Assembly (NCBI GenBank): GCA_944470555.2
Contig: OX104127.1
Span: 45,001,934-45,065,933 of the forward strand
Source of the DNA: Heterobilharzia americana
Taxonomy: Eukaryota; Platyhelminthes; Trematoda; Strigeidida; Schistosomatidae
Direction of reading: 5' to 3'
Length of the DNA stretch: 64,000 nucleotides
Under the pieces are notes generated by a model, which saw only the letters and a list, made by a program, of their open reading frames with translations, made no database searches and was not told where the DNA came from. Each line of letters starts with the position of its first letter. Position 1 is the stretch's first letter. Both the position numbers and the translations under genes were made by a program. This document shows positions 27,401-42,400 of the stretch, in pieces.

Positions 27401-30400
27401 GTGAAATAGGCGATATCGAGACATCTACGCAGGAGCCGATATGCCAATGGAGTCCGATCAATTCGGTTCATTCAACGACAGGATAAAACAAACAACAACA
27501 TAATAGCCTGTTATTTGAATTATTTCAAGAACTATTTCTCACTGAATTGGAAAGTTTTAGCTTTTTTTGTTATTATAGTGTTTTTTTGTGAAGATTTTAG
27601 ATCATATGATTACAGTGCTGGAACTGGAAGTCTTCTGAATTATACTAGGATATGAAGAAACAGTTGCTGAATATTGTTGCAATCAGTTGATTTATGGGGC
27701 TAACTTTGGAGTAGCACAAACGTGCTAGTATCTTGGTATAAATTGGTCAAAATCAAAATCAACATTCCAGGTCATCAGCTGTTAAGGTAGAAGTTTTCGA
27801 TTTCAACCTTGGTTTCATATTACTGTGTGGGTAGGGAAAACCTTAGTGGACAACTTTGTCCTTCAACTGACCAATGAAAATAAATGTCCAACTTCTGACT
27901 GACCAAATGGCTTCATTTTCTGAGGATGACTGTATATAAATGATGTGTTTCTTGTCAAATACAGAGTTTTCCTAACGGTCACATGTCGGTTTTTGTCTTT
28001 TGATTTTTATGGTTAAGTGAATTATCGGGTCTGAAAGAGAACAGTTACTATTCTTATCCAGTCCAAGTGTCTCATCGCATCACTAAAATTCTCGTATCGC
28101 GTATGATTCTGTTAGTCACTTCCATTCGATCACTTCATAGATCATACGGAAAACATACGATCCTAATTATTTTTTACAGGCATAGATGTGTTTTTACAAA
28201 TGAATCAGATACATAGTGAATTAGTCCACTGTCGTGATCGATAACAAAATTAACGTTATATTAAGTTAAGGAATATGTTTATTTTTTACAGAGATATCAT
28301 AGGGATTCATTGATTTAACATCCTGTACTCGTAGTTGTGTCAGCATCACTTGAAAGTGTTCTGATAACCTTTTTTCAAAGTTTCTTCTTTCTTATGTAAA
28401 AGAGTTCAAATTCCGAGACATTCTGCTCACTAATTACAGCTGATGTTTATCAGGAATAAATAGTGCAATAACTAGAATAACTTATATCAAGATGGTATAA
28501 TCGAAAGGGATATAAAGAGTATGCTGGCAGAGAGGTCACAGAAAGGTTGACGCTGTGCTCACATAGTGAATTATCATCAAACCTTTCATAATCACTTCAT
28601 GTAAAAATGCTAAGAGATCCCTTGAAAAGAATCGCAAAGTGTTGAGATGAAACCCATTACTTTCTGATGACTGGGTTGAAGATATTTTAAGTATCAAGTG
28701 ATACGGTTGAGGCTTTCATACCTATTGAAACGGGTAGACTCAGATATTTTTCAGATACTGTGCTCAGAATTCAATATTAGTCTTGTAGCACTTAGCAAAA
28801 ATGGATAGATGTACTACTTATTCTTCAAGGAATTCCATATCATATCTTCTGAAGACTAAGGAAATTCACATTCAGATCAAATGAAGCCGTGATTTTGTCT
28901 TTTGGTGACATCATTCAAAGAATATTTAAATGATATGTATCAAAAGAAAATTGATATGGGATTAAAATGACTGTGTAGATTTGCAAACATTTTCAGTCGG
29001 CTCATCCGAAACCTACTTCTGAAATATCAGTTCACTAATAATCCAGATAATATAGTCATTGGTACTGGAGGATGATTAGGTCAAAGCTGGACTCAAATCA
29101 GCCATCTCCATGCTAACTCTGCTCAAAGAAGGGGAATCTACGAAGCATTCACTAATCCGGTAAATCATTCAGAGGGATCAAGATAATATTCACAAAGAAC
29201 TGTAGACAGTCATCAAGATGACTGTGAGATATCTCAGATAAGTTAGTAAATTTATATCACAGGATCTTTTTGATCTGATACGTACAGAAAGTGTATTTTA
29301 CGTGTATGATGCGAACTTCTGTCATAGTTGTATTTACATTGATTGGTTACTGGAGAGTTACCAGTCTCATGTTGTTTAATCCAATATACGGATGAAATTC
29401 AATCGATTATTTTACCGTGGGATCACTAGGCTAGCAGACTTATCATAACAGTGCACTTTGATTGATTTTTGACGGTTGGGGATAGCTGATAGGAAGCCTT
29501 TGGCCTAAGTATCATGCCTATCTGAACTGATTACCAAGGTGTACCTGCAACTTCGAAATAAGTGATGCCCCCTTTGGATTCGAAACCGTCATTCAGTGTT
29601 ACAGTCAGTGATATATTTGAACTGCAACTAACGTTTTGTAGGAATGAATTAAATATATTGGTTGGTCACTGTACCCCGTTGAAACAGGCATTCAAGTTTC
29701 ACCTAGTGGGTCATGTTTTCGGACCTACTTCTATTAGTCAAGGTTCGCGTTCCAGTTGAAATGCTTAGTCTTATGGCACACGTGCATGTTATAGCCTGGT
29801 ATCCAAGTCTGCTTACAGTTTCTGAGTAGCACGACAGTACTGATTTAATATCATTTTAATTTTGTAACTGAGAAGCAGAGATTGATCTATACGGTAATGG
29901 AAATTATTCAGGACGTACGACGATATGTATAATTAGAAAACAGTACAGAAATGGAAATAAAGCTAATCAACATAGTTAAGCATAACGCAATTAAGGCGTA
30001 AATTATAATGTGAAAAATGCAAATAGGAAGTGAAATTGTCAAGTGTGTAAGTTAGTAACAGACGGAGAAGCTTTCTTTTTTATTCATATTTCTTATAGTG
30101 ACGCTATGTACTGCAGGAGAATCTTCAAACATTCAATTTAAGCGACAGGTTAAGAAGTACTTGACTAGTACGTTTGACAAAATCAAGGTGTCATGCATTT
30201 TTCCAAACAATATACGCCAGTTAATTAAACTACCTGAGGTAGTAGTGGTTTTGAGATGATGGAGAATATTTGTAGCTCAGCAGAATGATTATGATAGTGT
30301 TGTTTTCTGTGAGTTTTCGTTGTCATTCTAGACAACATCAGCACAAACTTCAGAAAGTACTGAGCCATAAGGTTTTCTCCACAGTTTACTTAGTAGCTTG

Positions 30401-33400
30401 ACCTGATGATCTTGTGTGTGATTGGTTGTTTCTACCAAGGTCCTGTCACTGTCTCCATATTTATTTTGATTAGTTGTCCTACTGACATGAAATCTGACCT
30501 TCTCGTTGTTTCTTATTAGTTGATAAATTGGGTCAGTGTCAATATATCTGTTGATTGTTGACTGACCTGAATACTAAGCTTCTAAAAATTCTGCGGAATT
30601 GTTCGTATTTCCTCTATCCAGAATTTCCACATTATGATAGGTTGTTTCTGCCAAAGTTTTGAAAATCCTTCACTTAACCCTAATAAACAAATGATTATTC
30701 CCACAGTGATTCCGATTGATAGTCAATCTAAACCTAATAGCTGGTGAATCACATCGATCAGTAGACCTTTTTTATAGTAAAGGACAAATCGCTTTAAAAA
30801 TATGAAGTTATTTATTCGTTTGAATCTCATAGTGTTCACTTGACATATTCATTTATGAAAGTGTTGCTGTAAAATATGCTTCTTGTTGTGTTGAAGTTAT
30901 TCGCCTTCACTGAGAGATCACTGGAGGTCAATCTTTACTTAACAAAAACAGTTTCTTATTTCAACAGAAGTTTCCACATCCTCTTTTATTTGTGGAGCAT
31001 GAGTGTAAGATTAAGGTTATTTCTGTGCAATTCATCTGTAACGAAATGCTTGTGCATGAAATATCACTTAAATAAAACTGAGAGGTAAACAAGACCAAAA
31101 GTGGTATGCTCCAACCGTCACAAGTCAGTACTGTAACCTGAAACTTATCTGACAACCGTTACATTACTAAAGATAGTTCTTACGACAGGGAACGAAAGTA
31201 CATAATTTGAGATTAGATTTGTTCAAATGCAAGCCAGTTTCATTACTATACTATACTATACTAAAGTATGCTAAAAATTAGTTCTTTGAGTTATATGTAA
31301 CCGATGGTTTTAATGTATCTCATATCTCGAACTGTATATGATAGTTGTGCGGTTGGCAGACTCTACTGTATGACTATTAAACATGGCCATTAAAAGCGAA
31401 GTAAGTGAGAAAGTATCAGATGTTAGACTACCGTCGCCTTCGCAGCATGAGTCGTGTATCGTGCTGTCACCATGTTAGCAACGTGGAAGAGGAAAGTTAA
31501 TCGATTGGGTGAACGCCCATTGATTGGGGTTGTTGGGACATGTGTTACGACTACCTATTCGCCACAGGCCTCATCAGACAATATAAGCTGAAGCAGAGAT
31601 TGGAAAAGGGTTACAAATAGTAGGACTAACTCATTATCAGTCCATGAAGTCTTTCCCCGTTGATGTGAACCATGTAGGGTAAACGTCGATATCTCGGTTA
31701 GGATCCGCGTTACAACAGAAACCAGTGGTTGCAGACATGGCTCAGAATCGACCTCAATGGCACTGACGTATTCATACATTATCTTCATTTTATTTGTCAT
31801 ACTGAATTTCAGTATTCTGTTAGTACTCCTCCCCTTCTTTCATAACTTTCTGCCACTTCTGATGGCTTTCTTTATTGTTTCTTTTTCCTTCATCTTATTG
31901 CCTTTTTACTTGATGTGCTGATATGAATCTTAGCAACCTGAGCCGTTACGCAGTAATGCCTGATCCTGTATGGTTGGTAGACTGATTTCAGTGTGCGGAG
32001 ATACTAAGTGAAGTTGACGAAAAACTTATAAGGCTGCTAGTTCAAATTTTTACTGCGGCTTAGGATTTTCTCAACTGTAATTAAAGTAGCTTGTGCTTTC
32101 TATATTAAGTGTATGTGATATGGCACATATGGAAGTATTATCATCAATTGGATGACATTTAGAGCAAAATTTATTCCTCTTAATCATATCAAGGTGACTG
32201 ATCATACAACTTCCGATATACGTATGCAATGCAATAATTGAGTGGCATAATGGGGTACAATGGGGTAGCAAGTGACGACAATCCTAAATGTCCATTTAGT
32301 TCGATGGAGAAAGATTGATCACCGAATCCTAGTTCACATAATCAACACCAGTTATGCAACACTTATGCCAGACATACGAAAAATCTTATCATTATTAAAC
32401 TGAAAGAGGTTGATGAGTCGCAGAAATGCATAAACCAGATTTCAGAAGTATTTTTTGGTTGACCGACTTTAAAGACCACTCTAACAACAACTAGAATGAT
32501 TACTTAGACTTCTTTGTTTTATGAAAACATGCCTTTACAGCCAAAATAGAAAAGCTTACTTGGCTGTTCTGTGTGAGTAACTTTATATGGTTTGGTGAAG
32601 TAGTTTGTGGTCGAGATGTCATTTAGTAAACTTGTCCAATGCGGAGTTATGCTCTGCCACAATGTCCGAATCCTAATTTTACATCGAAATTCTATTTTAT
32701 TGTATGATTTTGTACAAGAATACCGTGTCAGTGGGGTAATATATTAGGAAAAGGTCATTTTAATCTTGTTTAACTATCGATGTTTTTAAAACAATGGCAC
32801 AGTGGACCAGCTAAAGGAAAAAGTTATGAATAACTTTAAAGGCCATCCTAACAACTATTAGAATAACCAATAAGGGTTCTACATTGTTTGAAAAGACCAA
32901 CTACCTTTCCCTCCTAAATGAAGAATGTTAGTTGGTCATTTCAGTCATTGTTAGGATAGCTTTTCGAGACACTAAAAAACTGTTCATAGTTGTGCAATTG
33001 AAATGTTTAAGAAATGAGGATAACTGATACACTATTAACTCCTCTGAGAATGTTATCCTTCTCTTTCCATCCAGTCAGGTTTTCAACTGCACTTCACTTG
33101 AACTAAAGTGAACTAACTATATAGCTAGTAATGCTAGTTTTTAGCAGTTTTAGAATGATTCCATTCAATGACTAGTTTTAGTTACGTACGGCATACAGAC
33201 TGGTAATGATGAAATGATGATTGACAAGTATTTGCATTTCCGAGGAACAAACAATATCTTCGATTAAACAGTGACTGTAATTACCAACACTTGTTCGTAG
33301 TTGATTTCTTCTTTAAAAGGTACATTTCTAACTAGAGAATGGTAAAAAGGGGCTAAATTAACTAAACAGTCCTATCATAAGTTGTTTCAAAGATAAAATG

Positions 33401-36400
33401 ATGAATTCCATTGATAGGAAATGTTCCGTCACTACATGATCCGAAAAAGATGTTTATTTAACAGAACTGTTTAAAAAACGCTGTTAAAAGTCTTTTTTTA
33501 AATTTGGATTAGGTTATAACCAGCTTAAATTCATCCTAAGATTGTTATACGTCACCATCTCAGATATATATGAAAGTGATAACCGAAAAATAAATTTGAA
33601 TTTCGCTATGCAGTCAAACAGAACGTTTGAGATGCTCATGTTCAAAGTTAAATGCTTTTCGAGGTTCAGCATGACTGTAGACACTGTTATGAATTTAAGT
33701 TGTTAGGACCTGTGATTTCTAGCGGTTTCTATATAACGCAGTATATTTTATGTTCACTTGTTTTTCGTTAAATTTTACAGGTTTGTTATTGTTGGATCAG
33801 TTCAATGATCAGTGCACGTTCTGAATGTTCAAACGAACTAAGCCAATTTCTAGAAACATTAGGTGCCTCTGGTGTAAGTGATAATCAAGTTGATGATGAT
33901 CAAAATAACGGTGTTAATGATATCCGTAAATGTTTATTAGATAATGATTTACCAGTGGATGCCATCACAGATGATACACTTTTGTCGAATCCACTAAACT
34001 TTGATTCACCATGGCCTGCATCTCCTTCTCCTTCTGTAACTAATACTACAAGTACTTCAGATAGCTTTTTTGATAACTTCGACTGGATATCATCTACTGG
34101 GCTATATTTATGTCTTTTGCAACCTATAGACCGATGTATATCAACCTATGATTCGATAGTGAATCCAATAGACTCAGCTTTTAATGATACAATGTCTTAT
34201 GCTTTTACTAATAATTATAACCGGAGTAATGACAAAAATAATGAACTTGTGGGAAGAAAGAAAATCTCCGGTACATCCCTTTCTAAACTAAGTATAGATG
34301 AAGAAAATTATGATGCTGACGAAAAAATGGATTGTTTACTTCCTTCGATACCATATGAAAGTATGACTTGTAGTCATACTGATGAAACATTACTTGGACC
34401 ACCCAATATTGCCTTATCATCACCGTCACCCTCATCAGCTTCAGTAATATCTACTTCATCCGAAGAAAAAACTGATCATATACAACCAAATTTTATTCCT
34501 TGTCTTACATATTTGAATTATGCACTGAAGATTAAAGCAGTACAAGGAAAGTAAGTAAATTCTTTATTCATTTCAGCATTCAACTATGCTTTTCAAGTAT
34601 ATGTAATTTATAATGTGTAAATGTTGAGCTAAGTGATATGGACAATGGCCTACATTCAGTTGCAGGTAACTCCATTGGATTAGGACTCGACCTTGTTCTC
34701 TTTTGTTTGCTATTTCCTCAGGTTAGGTATGACTTATGTTAGGAAACTCTCTAAATTGTCCTTCATATTGAACAGATATAAATTATTTCAGTTGTAATAT
34801 TTGCATATTTAATGAACACCGAATACATACAAGGCAATGATTAGTTGTGGTTAGTATTACCGTTAACATCCTGACATTTTAGTGTAAAAATTTGTTCAAT
34901 AGTTATACAACTGACAGCCCATCTTAGAAAACAGAGTTCTTGAGCTTTGTCTGGCTTAAAGAAACTGCAGAAAAACATTTTAAGGGAATGGCAATCACTA
35001 TTTCCATGTCGGAATACAATGTTTTCTCAAGAAAAGTTAAATTTTTCCTAAAACATTTCGAAATATCTTCAAGTACAACTGAAGTTTATTTAAGCCCATC
35101 AAAACATTTTTATTGGTAGTAAACGATGAAGATTATTATGTATGAGGCATACAGAACCTGCACCTCCTATATAACACCTCTTGAGACGAAAAGTCTTTTC
35201 TTAACGCATTATTTTTAAAAATAATAATTTCTAATTCTATCCATCATCAACTGATATTAACGCTCTATGATATCATATACAGTTGATAAAGGTACCAAAT
35301 GAAAATGCCAGTATCTTACAATGTACTGGACTTCAAGAGTTTCGTTCCAAGGTGTTTTATTGAGCCAGTTCTGTTTATTTGTACTGTGAAAGATTGATCG
35401 GTCAATACAGAGGGACCTGGCAGTTTAGTCCTAAGTTGTGACCGAATTATGTACATTGTTAGTTTGCAATAAGAACACCGAGATAATAGACTCAGAGTCA
35501 CAGTGAACTTTGAGACATATTTGTTGGGTGCAACAGAAAGGCTGAAAGCCCTCCACCTAGGTTTGTTGCCTGTTGAAACTTGTCAGCAAGGTGTACGGGA
35601 GTTCAGTCATAGCTTGAAACTTATCAACTACAGAGCTGGGTAATGCGGGTTTGGATCTATCAACGCACATCAGTTCCATGGGGTTGTAGATACGTCTTGC
35701 AGACGAGTTTCAACAAGCACGAAACTTAGGTGAATGGCTTCCTGTCAGTTGCCCCAACCAACTGACTACTGCAATATCTCCTCAGTTAACACCTTGACAG
35801 TCGATGGTCATATGTTCCTAGTATCTGGGTTACTTACAACTAGTGAATAATAGAGATAATTCAAGTGGATGATCCACTATGGACTTATATCAGTTGGAGG
35901 AACACTGGAAAACGGGGAGCACTCCACAGCTGTGATATGTAGCGACAAAAGGCAAGTAAAAGAGAAATTGTTTTCAAATCATGATCAGATCGTGATTTAT
36001 GCATGCACTGACATGACAACCTGATTGGAGAAATTCGACGTCATACAACAAATCAGATTGGTTCATTTATGGCTTCATTTTCTGAGATTTTTGTATATGA
36101 CTGTATATGACTGCAAGAACAACGACAACTTTATTAGACAAATGCATGAAGGTACTGACGGAGGTCAGTCGTAAAAGAATTCGGCTGAGGTATCTATTGA
36201 GTCTCAGTACCATTATAAACAAGCCCGTAATTCCAATGGGCCACAACAAGCTATTTCTTCTTAGTATGGCACTTCTCAGCAGTGCACACCTATGATCCTT
36301 CAGGGGCCTTCAGGTTCCATAGCCAGCAGGTTGTCATTTAGCCGTTGGATCCGATTCCACTGGTCCTATTCCCACTTTCTGTCAGTTCATGACATAGCGC

Positions 36401-39400
36401 GACCATCAGCCAATGTCATAGTTTACTATTTGTCCTCATGGCTACCAGATTTGACCCACCTGCCAGGACTTTTTACTAGAACTTCAGGAGTCACCAATGA
36501 GCACAAGATGAATTTAATTTGAAGGTTTGTGGGGATTAAGTGACTTTTCAAGTTGGTATTTTAACCTGACTGGTGAGGTAAACCTGATGGCCATGAGGAC
36601 AAATACCCAATGATCACATTGGATGATAGTCATGCTGTCATGAAGTGACAGAATTCGGAGGTATGGACGATCGGATTCTGACTCATTGACTCAATTGTAA
36701 CGTGCTATTTACGAACCTGAAGGTCTCTGGGAGGGTAATGGGTGTGAACTGCTAAGGAGTCTCATACTAGGACGAAACAGCTGTTCAGTACTCCCAAATT
36801 TTCACTGCTTCTCCAACTGCTGTCAGACCATGGTGAATACCGACTTGAAAAGTCACTAAATCCCGACAACCCCCCCCAAATTCAAGTGGGTGAGATTATA
36901 ACAAAACGTTAGGAGCTGTAATTTTCACTGCATTATCTACTACTTTAACTGTTTTCAGAGCGATTAATGTTGTTTGTGTAATGACATGTAATCCCCTTGG
37001 GGTAATTTATCCATGCTGTAGTAATTAAAAAGATTTTGTCGCCTGTAGTGAAATGTTTAGCTGATTGACTACCAAGGTTCTGTAAATGATGAGGTAGATC
37101 TTTGATATAAAAAATTCAGAGGTAAGTATCAATCACCTCATGGTTGATTTGCTTACGTTTAGGTTTACGTATATTTCCTTTGAAGTAAATACAATATTAA
37201 CCAGTAATCATTTCCTGTACATTATTTTACAGTTATAAGGAATGCTTTAATGGTGATGAACAAAGTGGTATAATTGGTCGTTCGTATCTAGATTTTATTC
37301 ATCCTGATGACTTAAAACAGGTTACCAATGTTTTCGATACAAGTCAGTTTTCTATATTTGTTTCTTTCGTCGCAGAAAATTATTTACGCTTTTTGTTTTT
37401 CTTTAGTTGGTTCTCGTCTCTTTTTAGTACATCAATAAGATGTTTTTGGAAAAGTGGTACATTAGTGACTGGCTGTACATTAAGTTGCAGTAGAACAAAT
37501 GATTGGCTCAGCCTATTGTAATAATAATAATTATTTATTATTTGCCTTTTGGGTTCCTAGTGGAACATACGGCTTCAGTAGCACGTCTCCATTCCACTCT
37601 GTTCTCTGCAGTCTTTTCAACCTGGCTCCACGACTGCCCACAAGCTCTCATTTCTTCCTCACACCATCTCCTCCATGTCACCCTCGCCTCCGACGCCCAA
37701 CTCGCCGCTTCCCATCTAGTTTCCACTCGAGTGCCTGGCCTGGAACGTGATGTCCCCGAATGGTCTTCTCAGTGCATGCCCAATCCAATCCATCTCCACT
37801 TCCTTCTGCATACTTGTTGAGCGATACGTTCTCGCTTCGTTGGTTCGTTGCCAGCCAGTCAGAGTTCCTTGTTGCTTATTCTTTCTCGCCATCTGAGCTT
37901 CAGTATCGAGTCAGCGTAGGCAGTTGTTGATGAATGTCTGTAGTTTGTTGGTAATCCCTTTCGTAATGCGCCCAGTCTCTGAACCATATAGAAGCACTGA
38001 CTTGACTGGTATTGGTGTTGGAAATCCGGATCTTGTTCACGCTTTATGCTGAGTGCAGAAGATTTCCACACTGGTTTCAGGTTAATGAACGCCTGTCTTG
38101 CTGTCCTTCCGATCCTGACTGGCTTTGACATCCTGGTCTGTGCCTGTGCCACTACCTGTAGTTGAAACGATGTTGCCCTGCCTAGATAGGTGAAAGAGGC
38201 TACTTCCTTTAAGTTTCTGCCGTTGATGGTGATTCGAGCTTCTTGTTGTTGTTGGTTGGGTATCTTCATCACCTCTGTCTTCTCTACGTTCACCTGAAGG
38301 AAGTCCCGTCTTCGCTGCCTAGCCTCTTCTGTCAACTTGTTGGTTTTCGCCTGTAGATCTTCGAGCTTGTGCCACAAGACACTAGACACATGTCACCGGC
38401 GAAATCTAAATCTTCTAGGGTCTTTTCCCGGTCCAGCCAGCGTATCCCCCTCTTCTCACTCCTCACTGTTTGCTGCATGATTCAGTAGACCACAATCAAG
38501 AAGACCGTCGGTGATAGTGGACAGCCTCGTCTTACTCCTTCCTGTCTTCACTTCAAAGGCATCACTGAGCTTCCCATTGTGAATTACTTGGCATGTGGCG
38601 TCTTCATATAGTTGTTGAATGAGGCTGATAAAGGTTTGTGGTATTCCGCAGTGTTGAAGCAGCTGCCTGCCAAATTACTTCTCCATCGACGCTTTCGAAG
38701 GTTTTTCCAAAGTGGATGAAGTTGAGGTGGAGGGTTGAACTGCCATTCCTCTATACTCTGTTCTATATTGATGCGAAGCGTAGCAATCTGGTCCGCATAT
38801 GATTTGTAATTCCTGAAGCTATCCAGCCTGTTCCGGTCGTAGTTTCAATTCAGTGCATCCTTTAGTCTCTCCAGGATGATGCGGCCTAATATTTTGCTAG
38901 GTGTGGACAGAAGTGAAGTATGATTTCGCGCCAGTTCTTGTTACTGCAAAGACTTAGGTCGCCCTTCTTCAGGAGTTAAACAAGATAGCCCTTCTTCCAT
39001 CCACCAAGTACCTTTCCTTCCTTCTTGCTAGCCTTCTGCAACAGTGGTGTGAGCATGTCCGCTGTTGCTCATGCATCTGCTCCCAGTGCCTCTGGTGGGA
39101 TTCCACCTGGCCCTGCTACTTTCCCATATTTCAGTGGCTGTATGGCACTCAGGACTTCGACTTTGTTGGGGGATTTGTGTTCACTTGTGGTTCTGTGGCT
39201 GCAGGTGGTATTTCTGGACGAAGTGCAGTTGGTGGTCGATTCAAGAGTTTGCTGAAGTGGTCAGCCCATCGTTTCATTTGTTCCTCTTCTTTGGTAATTA
39301 GATTTCCTTCATGATCTTTTATTGGTTTCATCTATGTCGATCTCTTCCCAGATAGTAACCTGGTTATTTGATACAATGATGTCAGGTCTCTGTCTGTCTC

Positions 39401-42400
39401 TCCTACCAGCAGCCTGTTCTGCTTCACTTGCCAATGTCGTAGAAGTATCTGGCGTCTTTGCGCGCACTCTTCTTCACTTCTTTTACCAGTGAAGTGTTTT
39501 ATAGGTTGTGTTCAGTTCCTCTTTTCGTTGTTCATCCCTGCACTGCACTGGTTCATCTTCTGCTTCACCATCTTCCTCTCCCTCCTCTATCAGCTTCCAT
39601 GTGTCCGTCGACATCCCTTCCTTGTCCTGTTTTTCCTTCATTCCTAATACGATTATGCAGGTTTCCTCCCACGTCGCTTCCAAAGGGTTCCAGTGTTCTT
39701 CCACGGAGGTTTCTTTGGGGATGTTGCTCGATGTCTCCCATTTTGTCCTGATGACTGACTGACGTGAAGATGCCCTTTGCAGTTTTGTCCTTCAGTTCAG
39801 TTTCTGTTCTTCGTGTTCAACTTGAACTGTGGTCGTCTATCACAAGCTTCTGTGAAGGCCTCCAAATTGATTTTGAAAGTAGATCCCTTGCACTAGATAG
39901 TGAGTGGTGTGAATCTACCTACAGCTGCTCCCCTTCTTCATCTGATCTTGTGTCCAGTGGGCTGGCTGCGTCTCCACTTTCTTCACATTGAGATGAAGTC
40001 GATGTGATTTTTAGTGTAGTGTGTCCACCTGGTGAAATCAAATCCGTGTTGCTCGCTTTGTGAATATCCTTGTGTTTGTACACACTGCCTCCAATCAGCG
40101 AATCGTTGAGTGCGCAGAAATCTGGAAACAGTTCTCGATTGTCGTTCATCATTTCACCGAGTGCTTCTTGACCCATGATGGATGAGTTCTCTTCCTACGT
40201 TGTTCTCTCCCAGTTTGGCATTCATGTCACCCATTAGAATGAATTTTGATGTCGCCAACTCGGGTGGAGTCTTGTCGAGTGTTGAATGTAGTTGTCTGCA
40301 GAATTCCTCCTTCTTCTCTTCATCTGCATTATTTGTAGGTGCACAGCGTAGCATTGTATGATTGTGACTTTCCTTCCTTTTGATTTGAACCTTGCTGTTA
40401 TGATCCTGATGCTGGAGGTGATTGGTTCACAGTGGACGGGAGCCTTTGATGCTCTTGGGGGCATCATGACTCGAAAACTCAGTGTGCTCATGGTTGTCGT
40501 TTAGGTGTCAATATCGGAGTAGATTATTCACTCCTCTTCAGTCGACAGTTTGGAGAGTCCACTTCCATTCCATCTGCAGATTGCCTGTAGGTTCCTAGCA
40601 CTTCCATGCAATACCTCTTCATCTCTTTTGCAATCTGGGTAGCCTTGCTAGTTTGAAACATGTTGCGGACATCGCACGTGCCCATGTTTACTTTTGCTTT
40701 CATTGAGGGGGAGAAGACACATCGGTCGACTGGCTTCCCAAAGTGTCTCACTAGCCGACGTCATTTCGTCACTCCGATTCCAGCGAGGAATAATTTTGTT
40801 TCTGTTTTTTATGTTTTGTTTGTGCTTTGAAGTTTGTTTAATGGTTGGATTGGTTTTATGGGGTAGGGTTGCTAGCCGTATGCCCAACTTTCCCTCTTTA
40901 TTGGGACTTAGAAGCGGTTAGTAACTATTGGACTAGTTAACTAGGCGAGGTTTTTTCGTAATAATACTAGTATTCATTACGCTGACATGCGTTGAGTTGA
41001 AGATACCAACAAATGAGATTTATTTTATATTGGGGTGGTATTTATCTCAGGCTGGTATGAGTCAAAGAACAGTGGAAAACTTTATGGCATTGCGCAGGTG
41101 ATTCTTCCCAGTCTGAAACTCCCTTGTAGTGAACACCCAACACTGTAACAGGGATCAGAATGATGCTCTACTCGAACACTTGTGGGCGTGTTAGAGTCTA
41201 TGGTGAGATGTCCGGGGAGCTGTTTGCGTCCAGTGGTGTTCATGAAGTGTGCGCACTGTCTTCATTCCTATTCAGTTTTATCATAGATATTCTCATGGAG
41301 GCCTCCCTCTCGTCACCAGGTTACACTGACGCTGACCTAATCGCAGAAGAATTCTCATCAGACCTAGAATATGCAGATGATATATTCGTGATAGGTGGAG
41401 ACGCTGAGAAGATGTAGAGTCTTCCAAACACTTTGAGTGGCAATCTGAGAATGTTTAAGATGGGTTTTTCACCATCCAAATGCTAATTTTTGCTCTAGGA
41501 TTGGTCTTCAACAGTGTCACGGCTAACAATAGAGAGTGTAGTGATTGGGTGTGTTGACCATTTTACTCACCTGGGAAGTAGGATCAACCCTGACGGATCA
41601 GCGGCCGATGAATTCTCTGCACGGACACAAAAGGCTCGGTTGGCTTTTGTCAATTTACGCCACCTATGGCGCCGCCGTGGTATCCGATTGTCTATTAAGG
41701 GTCGCGCGCACTACACAGCAGTCTGCTCTGTTCTACTGTATGGCTGTGAAATATGGCCAGTGGAAGACATGAGAAGCTTCTTGAGTTTGACCACCGTTGC
41801 CTGCATAGTATAAGCCGTATTCCTTGGTGTCACCACGTGAGTAATGCAGAAGTCATGCTCAGGCGTAAAGTTTTAGGGAGTTGAAATAAATCAGTTGATG
41901 AGGTTATGAACTTTCATCGACCGAGATAGCTGGTTGAGACACGTGTTACATATGCTTGGTCACAGATTACATCATCACACAATGTTGGCCGAAGTAGGTC
42001 CAGGCTGGAAAAAGGCCCGAAGTGGACCGACTAAAACACGGCGTCAATGTGTGAAGTGTTTGACTGTTGGTTTGAGCCGTGTGGGGCTATGCAGACCAGG
42101 TGATTGGGGTCCGCGGGATAAGAGGAACCAGTGGTTGGAGACTCTAGGTGATATGGCTGGGAACCGATGTCAGTGGCGCAGATGTATGCATACATTATCC
42201 TCATCTTAACGGCGCTATACCGAATCTCACCACTTCGCCATTCTTCCTTTCTCTCTTTTCGTACTTTGGATTTCTTCAGACTGAGTTTTCTTATCTTCAT
42301 CTTTCACCTCACTGCCTTTCTACTTGATATAGTGATATGAAGTGTGGCAACTCGGACCGTTACTCAGTAATGACTGGTCTTATGTTGATATTGATTGGTT

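Larger units (their letters stand above)
15971..33780 (+). other. Intron 3 (17.8 kb), a nest of retroelements
   Basis: GT-AG intron. It holds ribozyme elements near 16.1-16.6, 18.1-18.4, 19.8-20.4, 21.5, 26.9-27.5 and 29.5 kb. It also holds two Penelope-like elements, a partial LINE family 1 copy, two inverted LTR-like repeats and a LINE family 2 relic. Nothing is recognised in 16570-18110, 18380-19760, 28130-29480, 29630-31420 or 32000-33780. The exception is a diverged direct repeat of about 70 bp at 32470 and 32837. Confidence 0.75.
34551..37232 (+). other. Intron 4
   Basis: GT-AG intron with a lineage B pair (35520-35800) and lineage C copies (36220-36860). Nothing is recognised in 34560-35510 or 36870-37232. 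Confidence 0.7.
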
